Shown here: piece by piece, positions 1 to 8,972 of the stretch
How positions within the stretch are numbered: position 1 is the stretch's first letter
Layout of the letters: each line of letters starts with the position of its first letter
Assembly: GCA_041398605.1 (NCBI GenBank)
Contig: JAWKUK010000029.1
Span: 1 to 64,000 of the forward strand
Length of the DNA: 64,000 nt
Direction of reading: 5' to 3'
Source of the DNA: JAWKUK01 sp041398605
GTDB lineage: Bacteria; Planctomycetota; UBA1135; GCA-002686595
Notes under the pieces: model-generated
The model's database searches: none
The model's input: the letters and a program-made list of their open reading frames with translations, nothing else
What the model was told of the DNA's origin: nothing
Position numbers and translations under genes: made by a program

Positions 1-216
1 CCGAGCGACCCCGCGGCGCCGAGCGACCCCGCGGCGCCGAGCGACCCCGCGGCGCCGAGCGATGCGGCGGCGCCGAGCGGCCCCGCGGCGCCGCGTGAGG
101 CGGCGGCGCCGAGCGGTCCCGCGGCGCCGCGAGATGCGGCGGCGCCGAGCGGCCCCGCGGCGCCGAGTGATGCGGCGGCGCCGAGCGGCCCTGCGGCGCC
201 GAGTGATGCGGCGGCG
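1..216 (+). repeat. 18-bp tandem repeat encoding PSxxAA hexapeptides
   Basis: Twelve consecutive 18-bp units start at position 1; the first is ccgagcgaccccgcggcg, and a degenerate thirteenth follows from 217. Units alternate between PSDPAA/PSGPAA and PSDAAA/PREAAA forms, which suggests a 36-bp higher-order period. The array runs off the left edge of the window, so its full copy number is unknown. Confidence 0.9.
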
Positions 217-816
217 CCAGGTGCTGCGGCGGACGCGGATGGGTCAGCCGAAGCCGGGGAGCGCGCTGGGTCGACAGGCGACGAGCGGGCAGCACAGTTG
301 GCCCGTGAGGTGGACGACCTGGCGCGGACCCTCCGGGACGCCCCCGAGTCGGTGCGTGCGGCGCTTCGTCGCGCGGGGCTCGCCCTCGATACGTTGGCCC
401 TGGGTGAAGCCCTCGGCCGGGACCTCGGGTCGTCGCCTGCGGCGGACGCCGGCGCCGGAACAGGCCTCGATTCGGAGCAGGCTGCGGGTCAAGCGAGGTC
501 GTCCGTGACGCCGGCCGGTCCGAGCGCCACAATGAGCGGCTCGCGGGCGACCGACCGGGTGGCCGAGGGCGTTTCAACGGGCGCCCTCGACGGTCCTGGC
601 GCGGCGTCCGCCCCCGACACCTCTCCCTCGCCATCGAGCGGCACAGGCGGCGGGGTCGACCCGGCGGCGGGCGGGCCAAGCAGCGCGACGAGCGCGCCGC
701 CCGCGCTCTCGATCGCCGCGGGCCGGCCCTGGCCCCGTCGCTACGACGCGCTCGCCGCGCGCTGGAGCGCGCTCCAGGCCGGCGGCGATCCCCAACCACC
801 GAACAGCAGCAAGTGA
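1..816 (+). CDS. Pro/Ala-repeat hypothetical protein (5' end outside the window)
   Basis: The reading frame is open from the first base of the window and stops with TGA at 814-816, so only the C-terminal 271 residues are visible. The first ~72 residues are hexapeptide repeats of the type PSDPAA, PSGPAA and PSDAAA. A short charged, probably helical stretch follows (residues ~95-140, with LAREVDDLARTLRDAP), then a low-complexity Ala/Gly/Ser/Pro tail that ends in a more ordered segment with RPWPRRYDALAARWSAL. I recognise no domain. The stop overlaps the GTG start of the next gene by 4 nt, so translation is probably coupled to the inositol-phosphate-synthase-like gene. A linker or surface-exposed role is conceivable but not supported. 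Confidence 0.6.
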   Translation, partial: PSDPAAPSDPAAPSDPAAPSDAAAPSGPAAPREAAAPSGPAAPRDAAAPSGPAAPSDAAAPSGPAAPSDAAAPGAAADADGSAEAGERAGSTGDERAAQLAREVDDLARTLRDAPESVRAALRRAGLALDTLALGEALGRDLGSSPAADAGAGTGLDSEQAAGQARSSVTPAGPSATMSGSRATDRVAEGVSTGALDGPGAASAPDTSPSPSSGTGGGVDPAAGGPSSATSAPPALSIAAGRPWPRRYDALAARWSALQAGGDPQPPNSSK

Positions 817-2117
817 CATCTCCGCACGCAGGCAGCGACGATCGACGCCGGGGTCCGAATCCCACCGGGGGGGCCCGGCCCGCCGGAGAGGCCCGCCCAG
901 GCGGAGAGCGCCGCGCAGCCGGAGACGTCGGGGTCTGGCTCGTGGGCGCGCGCGGCTCGATCGCGACGTGCCTCGCCTATGGCCTCGCGAACTTGGTCGA
1001 GGGCCAGATGGAGCCCACGGGGCTCGCGACCGAAGCGCCGCCGGTCGATCGATTGGACCTGGCGGGCTTCGACCAGCTCGTGCTCGGCGGACACGACGTG
1101 TGCCGCCGCGACCTGTCGGCGGCGGCCGCGGAGCTCGTCGGCGCGCGCATCCTGACGCCTGAGTTGGTCGCGGGCGGCGCGGATCGGGTGGCGCGCTTCG
1201 AGCAGCGCATCCGGCCCGGCATCCTCGACGCGGCGGACACCGGCCTCGCGGACGTGGACCCCCGGGCAGCGGAGCGCGGCGCGCTCTCGCCGCGCGCGGC
1301 GATCGCGGCGCTGCGCGCCGACTGGGATGCGTTCGAGGCCGAGACCGGCGTCGCGCGGACCGTCGTCGTCTACCTCGCCAGCACCGAGGCCGCGCGCGAG
1401 CCGCAGGCCGAGTGGGGGGACCTCGCGCAGCTCGAGCGCGCGCTCGACGAGGGCGCTCCGCAGCCGGCGTCGGTGCTCTACGCGTACGCTGCTTTGGGCA
1501 GCGGTCGCCCCTTCGTCAACTTCACACCGAACCGCGGCGCGGCCTCGCCGGCGTTGCGCGCGCTGGCCGAAGCGCGCGGCGTCCCGCACGCAGGCAACGA
1601 CGGCAAGACGGGCGAGACGCTGCTCAAGACCGTGCTCGGCCCGATGTTCGTGGCGCGCGCGCTGAAGGTGCGCGCGTGGCAGGGCTACAACATGCTGGGC
1701 AACCGCGACGGCGAGGTGCTGCGCGAGGAGTCCCACAAGGCGTCCAAGCTGCGCACCAAGGACGAGGCGCTGCGCTCGATCCTCGGCGACTCGCAGGACC
1801 TGACGACGAAGGTCGCGATCGACTACGTGCCTTCCCTGCACGACTGGAAGACGGCCTACGACTTCGTGCACTTCGAGGGCTTCCTCGGGGCGCAGATGTC
1901 GCTGCAGTTCACTTGGCAGGGCAGCGACTCGGCGCTCGCGGCGCCGCTCGTGCTCGACCTCGTGCGCCTCACCGAGTTCGCGGCGCGCCGCGGCGAGCGC
2001 GGGGTGCTGGCGCAGACCGCGATGTTCTTCAAGGCGCCACTCGGCGGCGGCAAACACGACTTCCAGGATCAAGTGGCGCGGCTCTACGACTACGTCGAGC
2101 GCGTCCTCGCACAGTGA
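813..2117 (+). CDS. myo-inositol-1-phosphate synthase family protein
   Basis: A 434-residue protein of the inositol-3-phosphate synthase family, which converts glucose-6-phosphate to inositol-3-phosphate with bound NAD. A dinucleotide-binding motif lies near residues 35-50 (VWLVGARGSIATCLAYGL). The family core near residues 270-310 has the NDGKTGETLLKTVLGP segment, then YNMLGNRDGEVL and a lysine-rich stretch (SHKASKLRTKDE), matching the catalytic lysine region. GTG start at 813 overlaps the upstream stop (GTGA). The stop at 2115-2117 shares one base with the ATG of the following peptidase. Inositol phosphate could feed phosphatidylinositol-type lipids, but no lipid gene is adjacent. Family assignment is strong, exact substrate less so. 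Confidence 0.85.
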   Translation: MTSPHAGSDDRRRGPNPTGGARPAGEARPGGERRAAGDVGVWLVGARGSIATCLAYGLANLVEGQMEPTGLATEAPPVDRLDLAGFDQLVLGGHDVCRRDLSAAAAELVGARILTPELVAGGADRVARFEQRIRPGILDAADTGLADVDPRAAERGALSPRAAIAALRADWDAFEAETGVARTVVVYLASTEAAREPQAEWGDLAQLERALDEGAPQPASVLYAYAALGSGRPFVNFTPNRGAASPALRALAEARGVPHAGNDGKTGETLLKTVLGPMFVARALKVRAWQGYNMLGNRDGEVLREESHKASKLRTKDEALRSILGDSQDLTTKVAIDYVPSLHDWKTAYDFVHFEGFLGAQMSLQFTWQGSDSALAAPLVLDLVRLTEFAARRGERGVLAQTAMFFKAPLGGGKHDFQDQVARLYDYVERVLAQ

Positions 2118-4036
2118 TGACGACGACCTCCACCGAAGCCCCGTTCCTCGATCGAGTCCGCGAGAGCATCCGCGCCGCGCGCGAGCACCTCGAAGAGTTC
2201 CTGGCGCTGCCTCACGGCACCCCCGCGTCCGTCGCTGTCCCGGCGTTCGATCGCATCGGCGCCCAGCTCGACGAGGTCAGCGGGCCCGCGCAGGTCTACT
2301 CGTCCGCGCACCCCGACACCGCGACGCGCGACGTGGCGGAGCTCGCGCTGCAGGAGCTCGCGGCGTTCGGCACCGAGCTGTCGTTGCACAAGGGCGCGTA
2401 CGAAGCGCTCGCCGCGATCGATATGACCGGCGCGACGCCCGACGAGCAGCGCTTTGTCGAGCAGGGGCTGCGCGACTATCGTCGCGGCGGCGTCGACAAG
2501 GACGACCGCTCGCGCGAGCGCATCCGCGAGCTCCAGCGCCTGCTCGTCGAGGTCGGCCAGCGCTTTGATCGCAACATCGTCGAGGGCAACCGCACCGTGC
2601 GGCTCGAGGGCGGTCACGCCGAGCTCGCTGGGTTGCCCTCGGACTTCCTGGCGGCGCACCCCGAGGACGCGGACGGCAGCGTCACCCTCGCGACCGAGCC
2701 GACGGTGTTCCTGCCGGTGATGCTCTACGCCGAGCGCGATGACGTGCGCCAGCGGCTGCTCTTCGAGTACCAGAACCGCGCCTATCCGACCAACATGGCC
2801 GTGCTCGACGAGCTGCTCGAGAAGCGCTACGAGCTCGCGACGCTGCTCGGCGCGCCGCACTGGGCGGATTGGTTGACCGAGGACCGTATGGCGCGCTCGG
2901 CCGCCGAGGCGCGCGGGTTCGTCGAGCGCGTCGTCGCGCTCGCGCGCCCACAAGCGGAGCGCGAGTATGCGCAGCTCCTGGCCGAGAAGCGGCGGTCGGC
3001 GCCAGACGCGACGCGCGTCGAGCCGCACGAGTCGCGCTTCCTGACCGAGCGCGTCAAGCGCACGCAGTACTCGTTCGATTCGCAGTCGGTGCGCCCGTAC
3101 TTCGCGTATGACCGCGTCGAGCGCGGCGTGCTGGAGACGACGGCGGCGCTCTACGGCGTCACGATCGCGCGCAACACCGAGGTGGAGGTCTGGCACGCCG
3201 ATGTGCGCGCGTTCGACGTGAGCGACGCGTCGGGTGTCATCGCGCGGTTCTACCTGGACATGTTCCCGCGCGAGGGCAAGTTCAAGCACGCGGCGATGTT
3301 CGATTGGCGGCGCGGCACGGTCGACGGGCCGCTGCCCGAGGCGGCGCTCCTCTGCAACTTCCCGCGCCCGACCGCGGACGACCCTGCGCTGCTCCTGCAC
3401 GACCAGGTCACGACGTACTTCCACGAGTTCGGGCACCTGATGCACCACCTGTTCGCGCGCCAGCGGCGCTTCGCGTTCGCGGGCATCTCGTGCGAGTGGG
3501 ACTTCGTCGAGGTGCCGAGCCAGCTCTACGAGGAGTGGGCCTGGGACGTGCGCGTGCTGCAGTCGTTCGCGCGGCACTGGCAGACCGATGAGCCGATCTC
3601 CGCCGAGCTCGTCGAGCGCCTGCGCGCCGCCGAGGAGTTCCCGAAGGGGCTCAACGTGACGGCCCAGATGGTGTACGCCACGTACTCCCTCGACCTCTAC
3701 GACCGGGACCCGCGCGGGCTCGACACGACGCGCGCGCTCGAAGACGTCCAGCGGCGGGTCTCCCTCTTCGAGCGGGTCCCGGGCACGCACATGCAAGCGA
3801 GCTTCGGGCACCTGCACGGATACTCCGCCGGCTACTACACCTACATGTGGTCCCTCGTGATCTCGAAGGACTTCTGGGGGGCGTTCGCGCGCGAGCCGAT
3901 GGATCGCGCGACGGCCGACCGGTATCGGCGGGAGGTCCTCTCGATGGGCGGCGCCCGCGACGCAGGGGACATGGTCCGCTCGTTCCTGGGCCGGGAGTAC
4001 GGCTTCGAGGCGTTCGAGGCCTGGCTCCGGGCTTGA
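2117..4036 (+). CDS. M3 family zinc oligopeptidase
   Basis: A 639-residue thimet/oligopeptidase-A-type metallopeptidase that would cleave short peptides in the cytoplasm; no signal peptide is seen. Zinc motif HEFGH at residues 436-440, with the third ligand Glu465 in DFVEVPSQ exactly 29 residues after the first His, the family spacing. The C-terminal region keeps the usual Gly/Tyr-rich substrate lid (FGHLHGYSAGYYTYMWS). The helical N-terminal half is complete, so the gene looks intact. The ATG overlaps the stop of the upstream gene by one base (TGATG). An earlier in-frame ATG exists upstream but would overlap the synthase gene deeply, so 2117 was chosen. Confidence 0.93.
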   Translation: MTTTSTEAPFLDRVRESIRAAREHLEEFLALPHGTPASVAVPAFDRIGAQLDEVSGPAQVYSSAHPDTATRDVAELALQELAAFGTELSLHKGAYEALAAIDMTGATPDEQRFVEQGLRDYRRGGVDKDDRSRERIRELQRLLVEVGQRFDRNIVEGNRTVRLEGGHAELAGLPSDFLAAHPEDADGSVTLATEPTVFLPVMLYAERDDVRQRLLFEYQNRAYPTNMAVLDELLEKRYELATLLGAPHWADWLTEDRMARSAAEARGFVERVVALARPQAEREYAQLLAEKRRSAPDATRVEPHESRFLTERVKRTQYSFDSQSVRPYFAYDRVERGVLETTAALYGVTIARNTEVEVWHADVRAFDVSDASGVIARFYLDMFPREGKFKHAAMFDWRRGTVDGPLPEAALLCNFPRPTADDPALLLHDQVTTYFHEFGHLMHHLFARQRRFAFAGISCEWDFVEVPSQLYEEWAWDVRVLQSFARHWQTDEPISAELVERLRAAEEFPKGLNVTAQMVYATYSLDLYDRDPRGLDTTRALEDVQRRVSLFERVPGTHMQASFGHLHGYSAGYYTYMWSLVISKDFWGAFAREPMDRATADRYRREVLSMGGARDAGDMVRSFLGREYGFEAFEAWLRA

Positions 4037-4153
4037 GCCGCGGGGCGCTCGGCCCCTCCCGGCGGGGGGGCAGCCGCGAACTCCCAGAATCCGTGCAAGG
4101 TCCGGGTATGAACCGCGGAAGAGTAGGGTAGGAGCAGCGTCCAACCGTCACCC

Positions 4154-4450
4154 ATGCGATCCCCGGCCAAACGATCCGAGCAGCGGTCCGAGCTGAGTCC
4201 CGACTTGGGACTCCCCGGCCTCTTGGCGCTCGTCGTGGGCGTGCTGACGCTCACGGGCGTGGGCGTCGCGAGTTACCTCGAGCTGGACGCTTGCCGTGGG
4301 GTCCCGACCTCGCCTCCGTCGGCGTGCCACGCTGAGGTGCGGACGCCCAGCCGTGGATCGGACCCGTGTGTGGCGCCGCTCCGCAACGTGACGGAGCTGT
4401 CCTTGCCGGGCTCCGTCCGCTGTTTGGCGCTGCCTGGACGGCCGTCGTAG
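4154..4450 (+). CDS. small hypothetical membrane protein
   Basis: A 98-residue frame with a charged N-terminus, then one hydrophobic segment at about residues 18-42 (GLPGLLALVVGVLTLTGVG), then a Cys-containing tail with five cysteines. Third codon positions are G/C-rich across the membrane segment, which supports coding. No family recognised and no clear Shine-Dalgarno. It could be a small inner-membrane or secreted protein; the antisense frame is less convincing. Confidence 0.45.
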   Translation: MRSPAKRSEQRSELSPDLGLPGLLALVVGVLTLTGVGVASYLELDACRGVPTSPPSACHAEVRTPSRGSDPCVAPLRNVTELSLPGSVRCLALPGRPS

Positions 4451-4499
4451 CCACGCCAAGGGCACTGAGAGGCCCTCATGCGGCCCTCGAGCGGATCAC

Positions 4500-4877
4500 C
4501 TAGCGGGCCGCCTGGAGCCGGACACTGGCCGCGCCCGCGACGCCTTCGATCGTGGCCGTGAACTCGGCGTTGACCGGGTGCCGGCGCACGATGCGCGCGC
4601 GGGTTCGCCTGGCGTCCACCCGGCGCTCCGCGAGGACGGTCCCGTCGGCGGCGAGCACTTCCACGACCACCGCGCGCCGCGCCGCGGGCAGCGGGGACGG
4701 TGCCGTCAAGGTGCCGTGCAGGGTCAGCGTGCCGCCCTCCAGGCGCGCCTGGCTCGTGTGGACACGGCCACGGCCGTCGAAAGTCGCCACGATCGGCAGC
4801 GAAGCGTTCGTGACCTGCGTGGGTTGTGCGCTCGCCGACGGTGCGACTGCCAGCGCGAGGAGGAGTGAAGTCAGCAT
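4500..4877 (-). CDS. small secreted hypothetical protein
   Basis: A 125-residue protein starting with a classical signal peptide (MLTSLLLALAVAPSASAQ, cleavage after SAQ). The mature part is beta-rich with valine/threonine alternation and the phrases GTLTLHGTL and VVVEVLAADGTVLAERRVDA, reminiscent of a small immunoglobulin-like or carboxypeptidase-regulatory-like sandwich. No catalytic motif is visible. A longer upstream extension is Arg/Pro-rich and is treated as untranslated. It is divergent from the porin gene. Confidence 0.65.
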   Translation of the reverse strand: MLTSLLLALAVAPSASAQPTQVTNASLPIVATFDGRGRVHTSQARLEGGTLTLHGTLTAPSPLPAARRAVVVEVLAADGTVLAERRVDARRTRARIVRRHPVNAEFTATIEGVAGAASVRLQAAR

Positions 4878-5106
4878 TGTGGTGCGGGGTCCTTGGCCCC
4901 TCGCTGGGAGCCTATCCCGGTTTCGCGGGCGAGGGCGACGGCGGACCGCGCGCGGGCTGAGAGGGTAGGGCCCTGTGTCGCGCATCGGGAAGTCCCGTAG
5001 TGGGCTCCAGGGCGCCGTTGCCCGGGATCGATCGAGCCGGGAGTGCGAGTCCGAGGCCCGTTGGGGCCGGGATGCGCTCGTCCCCTCGGTCCCTCACTCG
5101 CCAACG

Positions 5107-6462
5107 ATGCACTCGCTCCCCTCGCAGCGCCACTCGACGATCCGTGAAGCTGGTCCCCTTGATTGGTACGCCGTCCAGCGGCTACCACAGGAGGTATCAC
5201 CTGCCGGCGACTCCTACCACGGCGAGCGTCGTGCCACTCAAGGGGGCCAACTTCCGAGCCGTCGCTGTCCGCTTGGCTTGACCTCCCTTGCCCTGGCCTT
5301 GCTCACCGCCGGCTCGGCCGCAGCCCTGCCCCAGGGCGCGGAGGGTCTCCTCGAGCGCGACGCCCTGCTCGGTGACCTCGGCGGCCTGAGGCCCACGTTG
5401 GCCGCGTCGGGGATCGAAGTCGAGGTGGGCCTGATCCTCGACGGTACCACGGTCGTGAGCGGCGGCGCCGAGCGCAACGAGGCGACCCGCGGCCTGTTCG
5501 ACGTCGCGGCTTCGTTCGACATGGCGACCCTGGCCGGGATCGAAGGCGGGCTCGTCTTCCTCGACGCCTATTCGATCTTCGGCGAGCAGGACTCCGGCGC
5601 CGGCAACATCCAGGGCGTCTCCAACATCGACGCCGACGTCCGCGATCAGATCGCCGAGCTCTGGTGGGAGCAGCTCTTCTTCGACGAGCGCCTGCGGGTC
5701 AAGGTCGGAAAGGTCGAGGCCAACTCGGAGTTCGCCTTTGTCGACTACGGCGGCGAGCTGATCGGCCCCGCGTGGGCGATCTCGCCCAACGTCCTCGGGA
5801 TCCCGACCTACCCCGAGACCGCGGTCTCGGTGAACGCCCAGTGGACGCCGAACGACGAGACCTGGTTCAGCCTCGGCATCTACGACGGGGCCGCGCAGTC
5901 GGGCTATCGCACCGGTCTCCATGGCGTCGGCACCGCCTTCGGCTCGCCGAGCGACCTCTGGATCGCCCTAGAGGGCGGCCGCGCATGGTCCGATGGGCGC
6001 CTCGGTCTCGGCGTGTGGAACGGGACCGGCGACTTCGCCGAGTTCGGCGGCGGCGTGTCGAGCGGCAGCCAGGGCTTCTACGCGGTGCTCGACCAGGCGC
6101 TCTCGAGCGCCGTCGGGGCGGACGGCGAGTCCGTCACGGGCGCCGGCCTCTTCGCGCGCCTGGCCGTCGCGGACCCGGACGTGAGCGAAGTGCACGTCCA
6201 CTTCGCCACCGGGATCCAGTGGACCGGGCTCGTCGAGTCCCGTCCCGACGACGTCTGTGGGTGCGGGATCTCGATTGCTGAGCTCTCGAAGGAGGCCGGC
6301 TTCGACGAGGACCGCGAGGTCGTCCTCGAGACCTTCTGGCGCTACCAGGTGACCCCCTGGGTCGCTCTGAAGCCGGACCTGCAATACATCGCGTCGCCAG
6401 GTGGAGACTCGTCTTTGGACGATGCCGTCGTGCTTGGGCTTCGGGTCGAAGCCTCCCTGTGA
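5107..6462 (+). CDS. OprB-type carbohydrate porin (start uncertain)
   Basis: An outer-membrane beta-barrel protein of the carbohydrate-selective porin (OprB) family. Typical features are a coiled N-terminal part with GDLGGLRPTLAASGIEVEVG, alternating amphipathic strands, the segment LRVKVGKVEANSEFAFVD, and a short terminal strand (LGLRVEASL). A signal-peptide core (LTSLALALLTAGSAAALPQG) lies near 5275-5335. The in-frame ATG at 5107 leaves an unusually long n-region of about 55 residues, and a further ATG lies at 4975. No in-frame start with a good ribosome-binding site sits just before the hydrophobic core, so the true start is unresolved; a TTG near 5278 is also possible. Likely function is diffusion of sugars or other small solutes. 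Confidence 0.8.
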   Translation: MHSLPSQRHSTIREAGPLDWYAVQRLPQEVSPAGDSYHGERRATQGGQLPSRRCPLGLTSLALALLTAGSAAALPQGAEGLLERDALLGDLGGLRPTLAASGIEVEVGLILDGTTVVSGGAERNEATRGLFDVAASFDMATLAGIEGGLVFLDAYSIFGEQDSGAGNIQGVSNIDADVRDQIAELWWEQLFFDERLRVKVGKVEANSEFAFVDYGGELIGPAWAISPNVLGIPTYPETAVSVNAQWTPNDETWFSLGIYDGAAQSGYRTGLHGVGTAFGSPSDLWIALEGGRAWSDGRLGLGVWNGTGDFAEFGGGVSSGSQGFYAVLDQALSSAVGADGESVTGAGLFARLAVADPDVSEVHVHFATGIQWTGLVESRPDDVCGCGISIAELSKEAGFDEDREVVLETFWRYQVTPWVALKPDLQYIASPGGDSSLDDAVVLGLRVEASL

Positions 6463-6559
6463 CGATACGCCTAAGTAGTTCCCCGACCCCGTGGCTGTCA
6501 CGGATCCCTCATTCCCGCGCCCCTCGGCGCCACAAGCTCCCTAAGCCTGCCCCCAATCC

Positions 6560-8137
6560 ATGCGCTGGTCCGTCACCTCACGTTTAGTTGCGCTCTCGTT
6601 CATCTCGGCGCTTGGGCTCGTCACCGCGGCGACTTTTGGCCTCCGCGGCGCTACGGACAGCGCGGAGCACCTCTCGGATGTCGTCGACAGCGGTTCGCTG
6701 TTGAAGAATCAGCTCCTCGCTGACATGCAGCACGACGGCATCCGGGGGGACGTGCTGCTCGCGCTCTTGGCGACAGACTCGGGCGAGTGGAAGGAGGCCA
6801 AAGACGCAGTCGTCGCGCGGGGGAAGCAGCTGAACGACTACGTGAGCGAGAACCGGGCGTTGGCCGAGGCCGGCCAGGGCAGCCGGGAGCTGCTCGGTCG
6901 CTTCCAGGACACGCAGCGCGAGATCGACAACTACGTGAAGGCCGCCGTCGAGCTCGTCGAGGTCGCGGGGCGCTCACGCGAAGAGGCCATCGCGCAGATG
7001 GGCGCCTTCAACGACGCGTTCACGGCGCTGGAGGACCCGATGGAGGCGCTCGCCGACATGATCCAGTCCGGCTCCGACCAGTCCCGCGAGGAGGCCGTCG
7101 CCGCGACGCAGCAGGCTTGGAGCAACGTGATGCTCTCGGCGCTCGTAGCCTTCGGCGCGCTGCTCTTCGTCGGCTGGGCGACGCGGCGGGCGATCCTCGC
7201 GCCGCTCGCGGAGGTCAGGAGCGGCGTGGAGGCGCTGGTGCGGCTCGACTTGACGTATGAGTGCAAGGCTCACGGCCTGGTCGAGATGGAAGACATGGGC
7301 AGGTCCGTCACGAGCGCGACCGCGATCCTGCGCGAGACGCTGGCGACGATGGCGGCTGCGGTCGACGCGCTCGGCCATTCTGCGAGCGATCTGACCGGCG
7401 CGAGCCAGCGCATGACCCGCGAAGCGACCGACACTGCGGACCAAGCCCAAGCGGCCTCGGGAGAGGCCGGCCGCGTCGATGAGAGCATGCAAACGGTCTC
7501 GAGCTGCGTCTCGCAGATGGAGACGACGGTGCAGGAGATCGCCAAGACGAGCGAGGACGCCTCACGCGTCGCGGGCACCGCCGTCGAGAGCGCCGAGGTG
7601 GCGCGCAAGACGATCGGCGACCTGGTCAAGTCGAGCGAAGAGGTCGCGGGCATCGTGCGTGTCATCAACGAGATCGCCGAGCAGACGAACCTCCTGGCGT
7701 TGAACGCGACGATCGAGGCTGCGCGCGCGGGCGAGCTCGGCAAGGGCTTCGCTGTCGTGGCGGGCGAGGTCAAAGAGCTCGCGAAGCAGACCGCAGAAGC
7801 GACCGAGGACATCTCGCGCCGCGTCCAGGCGAGCCAAGCGGGCGCCATCAAGGCGACGAGCTCGATCGAGGAGATCGCGGGGGTCATCCAGCAGATCCAC
7901 AGCATGCAGAGCACCACGTCCGCTGCGATCTACGAGCAAGCGACCGTGACGAGCGAGATCGGACGCTCGATCACCGACGCTGCGAGCGACTCCGCGTCGA
8001 TCGCGACGCGCATGAAGGGCGTCTCGAAGCTCGCAGATGAGACGCGCGGAGACCTCGAGATGGTGGCGTCGAGCGCAGGCAGCGTCTCGCGGACGTCCGA
8101 GGAGCTCCACACCGTCGTGCGGCGCTTCCGGTTCTGA
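6560..8137 (+). CDS. methyl-accepting chemotaxis protein
   Basis: A 525-residue transmembrane chemoreceptor. First membrane segment at about residues 8-28, a helical periplasmic sensor of the four-helix-bundle type (to about residue 185), second membrane segment near residues 188-208 (LSALVAFGALLFVGWATR), then HAMP and the cytoplasmic signalling rod. The invariant hairpin tip is present (EIAEQTNLLALNATIEAARA, near residues 370-390), followed by GKGFAVVAGEVKELAKQT. No C-terminal CheR/CheB-tethering pentapeptide. It would signal to CheA/CheW, which are not in this window. The FliK/FlhB-like pair at 41.7-43.3 kb agrees with a motile cell. Confidence 0.95.
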   Translation: MRWSVTSRLVALSFISALGLVTAATFGLRGATDSAEHLSDVVDSGSLLKNQLLADMQHDGIRGDVLLALLATDSGEWKEAKDAVVARGKQLNDYVSENRALAEAGQGSRELLGRFQDTQREIDNYVKAAVELVEVAGRSREEAIAQMGAFNDAFTALEDPMEALADMIQSGSDQSREEAVAATQQAWSNVMLSALVAFGALLFVGWATRRAILAPLAEVRSGVEALVRLDLTYECKAHGLVEMEDMGRSVTSATAILRETLATMAAAVDALGHSASDLTGASQRMTREATDTADQAQAASGEAGRVDESMQTVSSCVSQMETTVQEIAKTSEDASRVAGTAVESAEVARKTIGDLVKSSEEVAGIVRVINEIAEQTNLLALNATIEAARAGELGKGFAVVAGEVKELAKQTAEATEDISRRVQASQAGAIKATSSIEEIAGVIQQIHSMQSTTSAAIYEQATVTSEIGRSITDAASDSASIATRMKGVSKLADETRGDLEMVASSAGSVSRTSEELHTVVRRFRF

Positions 8138-8153
8138 TCGTTCGCGCGATCAG
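8134..8153. terminator. hairpin at the end of the chemoreceptor gene
   Basis: CTGATCG (8134-8140) pairs perfectly with CGATCAG (8147-8153) around a 6-nt loop; the stem includes the TGA stop codon. No uridine tract follows. Confidence 0.45.
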
Positions 8154-8169
8154 CGCGGAGCATGTGTAG

Positions 8170-8194
8170 CGTGGCCTGGCTCAGCCGGGCCACG
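8170..8194. terminator. strong bidirectional hairpin between convergent genes
   Basis: CGTGGCCTGGC (8170-8180) pairs with GCCGGGCCACG (8184-8194), 11 bp with one G-T wobble and a TCA loop, followed by TTGCGTTTGT. It lies between the convergent chemoreceptor and hydrolase genes and could end both transcripts. Confidence 0.6.
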
Positions 8195-8236
8195 TTGCGT
8201 TTGTGGCGGTCGTAGCGCTCGCAGCATGCGTTGCTG

Positions 8237-8944
8237 CTACGCCGGGAACGTGGCCCGCACCCAGGCGAGGGCCTTCGCCGCGAGCGCGTCGAGGACCGCT
8301 TCGGTGGACAGCCCCGCGCTGCGCAAGACGTCGAAGCCGTGGTCCGCGCTCGGGATGACCTCCAGGGTGGCGCGCCCGCCGTACGTCTCCAGCGCCGGCC
8401 TGAGGAGCTCGAGGTCACACAGCGCGTCTCGGTCGCCCTGCAGGAACAGCGCCGGCTGCGCGAGGGCAGGGAAGTGCTCGCTGCGCTGCTTCTCGGGCTT
8501 GCCCGGCGGGTGCAGCGGGTACCCGAAGAACATGAGGCCCGCGCACTCGTCGCCCTCCGCCGCGAGGTAGCTCGCCATACGGCCGCCTAGCGACTTGCCG
8601 CCCATGAGGAGGCGCCGCGCCTTGAAGCGCTGCCGCGCGTCGCTGTGCGCTGCTCGGTGCACGAGCTCGAGCACGCTGCGGCGGTCCGGCGGCCGCCGCT
8701 TGCCGCTCCGTTGCATCTGCTCCATGTAGGCGTACTGGAAGCGCAGCACCGGCAGCCCGCCCGCGGCGAGGCGCGTCGCGAGCCCCTCGATGAAGGTCGA
8801 GGTCATCGGCGCCCCGGCCCCGTGCGCGAACAGGAACGCGACCGTTTCGACGTCGGGCGCGCCCTCCGGCGGCTCATCGAGCAGCATCGAGACGTGTTGG
8901 ACGCCCTCATGTGGGACGGACAGGAGCAGCGGACGTGAGCTCAC
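8237..8944 (-). CDS. alpha/beta hydrolase, KANL3/Tex30-like
   Basis: About 235 residues. The oxyanion-side motif is FLFAHGAGAPMTSTF, the nucleophile elbow is GGKSLGGRMAS (Ser in G-K-S-L-G), the acid is probably in LFLQGDRDALCD, and the catalytic His is in SADHGFDVL. This layout matches the KANL3/Tex30 (dienelactone-hydrolase-like) group of small alpha/beta hydrolases, whose substrates are poorly known. The start is uncertain: GTG at 8944 keeps a probable first strand, while ATG at 8887 is a shorter alternative that leaves more room for the divergent promoter of the methylase gene. Confidence 0.8.
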   Translation of the reverse strand: MSSRPLLLSVPHEGVQHVSMLLDEPPEGAPDVETVAFLFAHGAGAPMTSTFIEGLATRLAAGGLPVLRFQYAYMEQMQRSGKRRPPDRRSVLELVHRAAHSDARQRFKARRLLMGGKSLGGRMASYLAAEGDECAGLMFFGYPLHPPGKPEKQRSEHFPALAQPALFLQGDRDALCDLELLRPALETYGGRATLEVIPSADHGFDVLRSAGLSTEAVLDALAAKALAWVRATFPA

Positions 8945-8972
8945 CCGTGAGAGCGTATAGAGTCTCGGCCCT

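Noticed and set aside
2090..4144. A 684-codon minus-strand open frame opposite the M3 peptidase
   Set aside because: Antisense shadow of a well-conserved peptidase gene.
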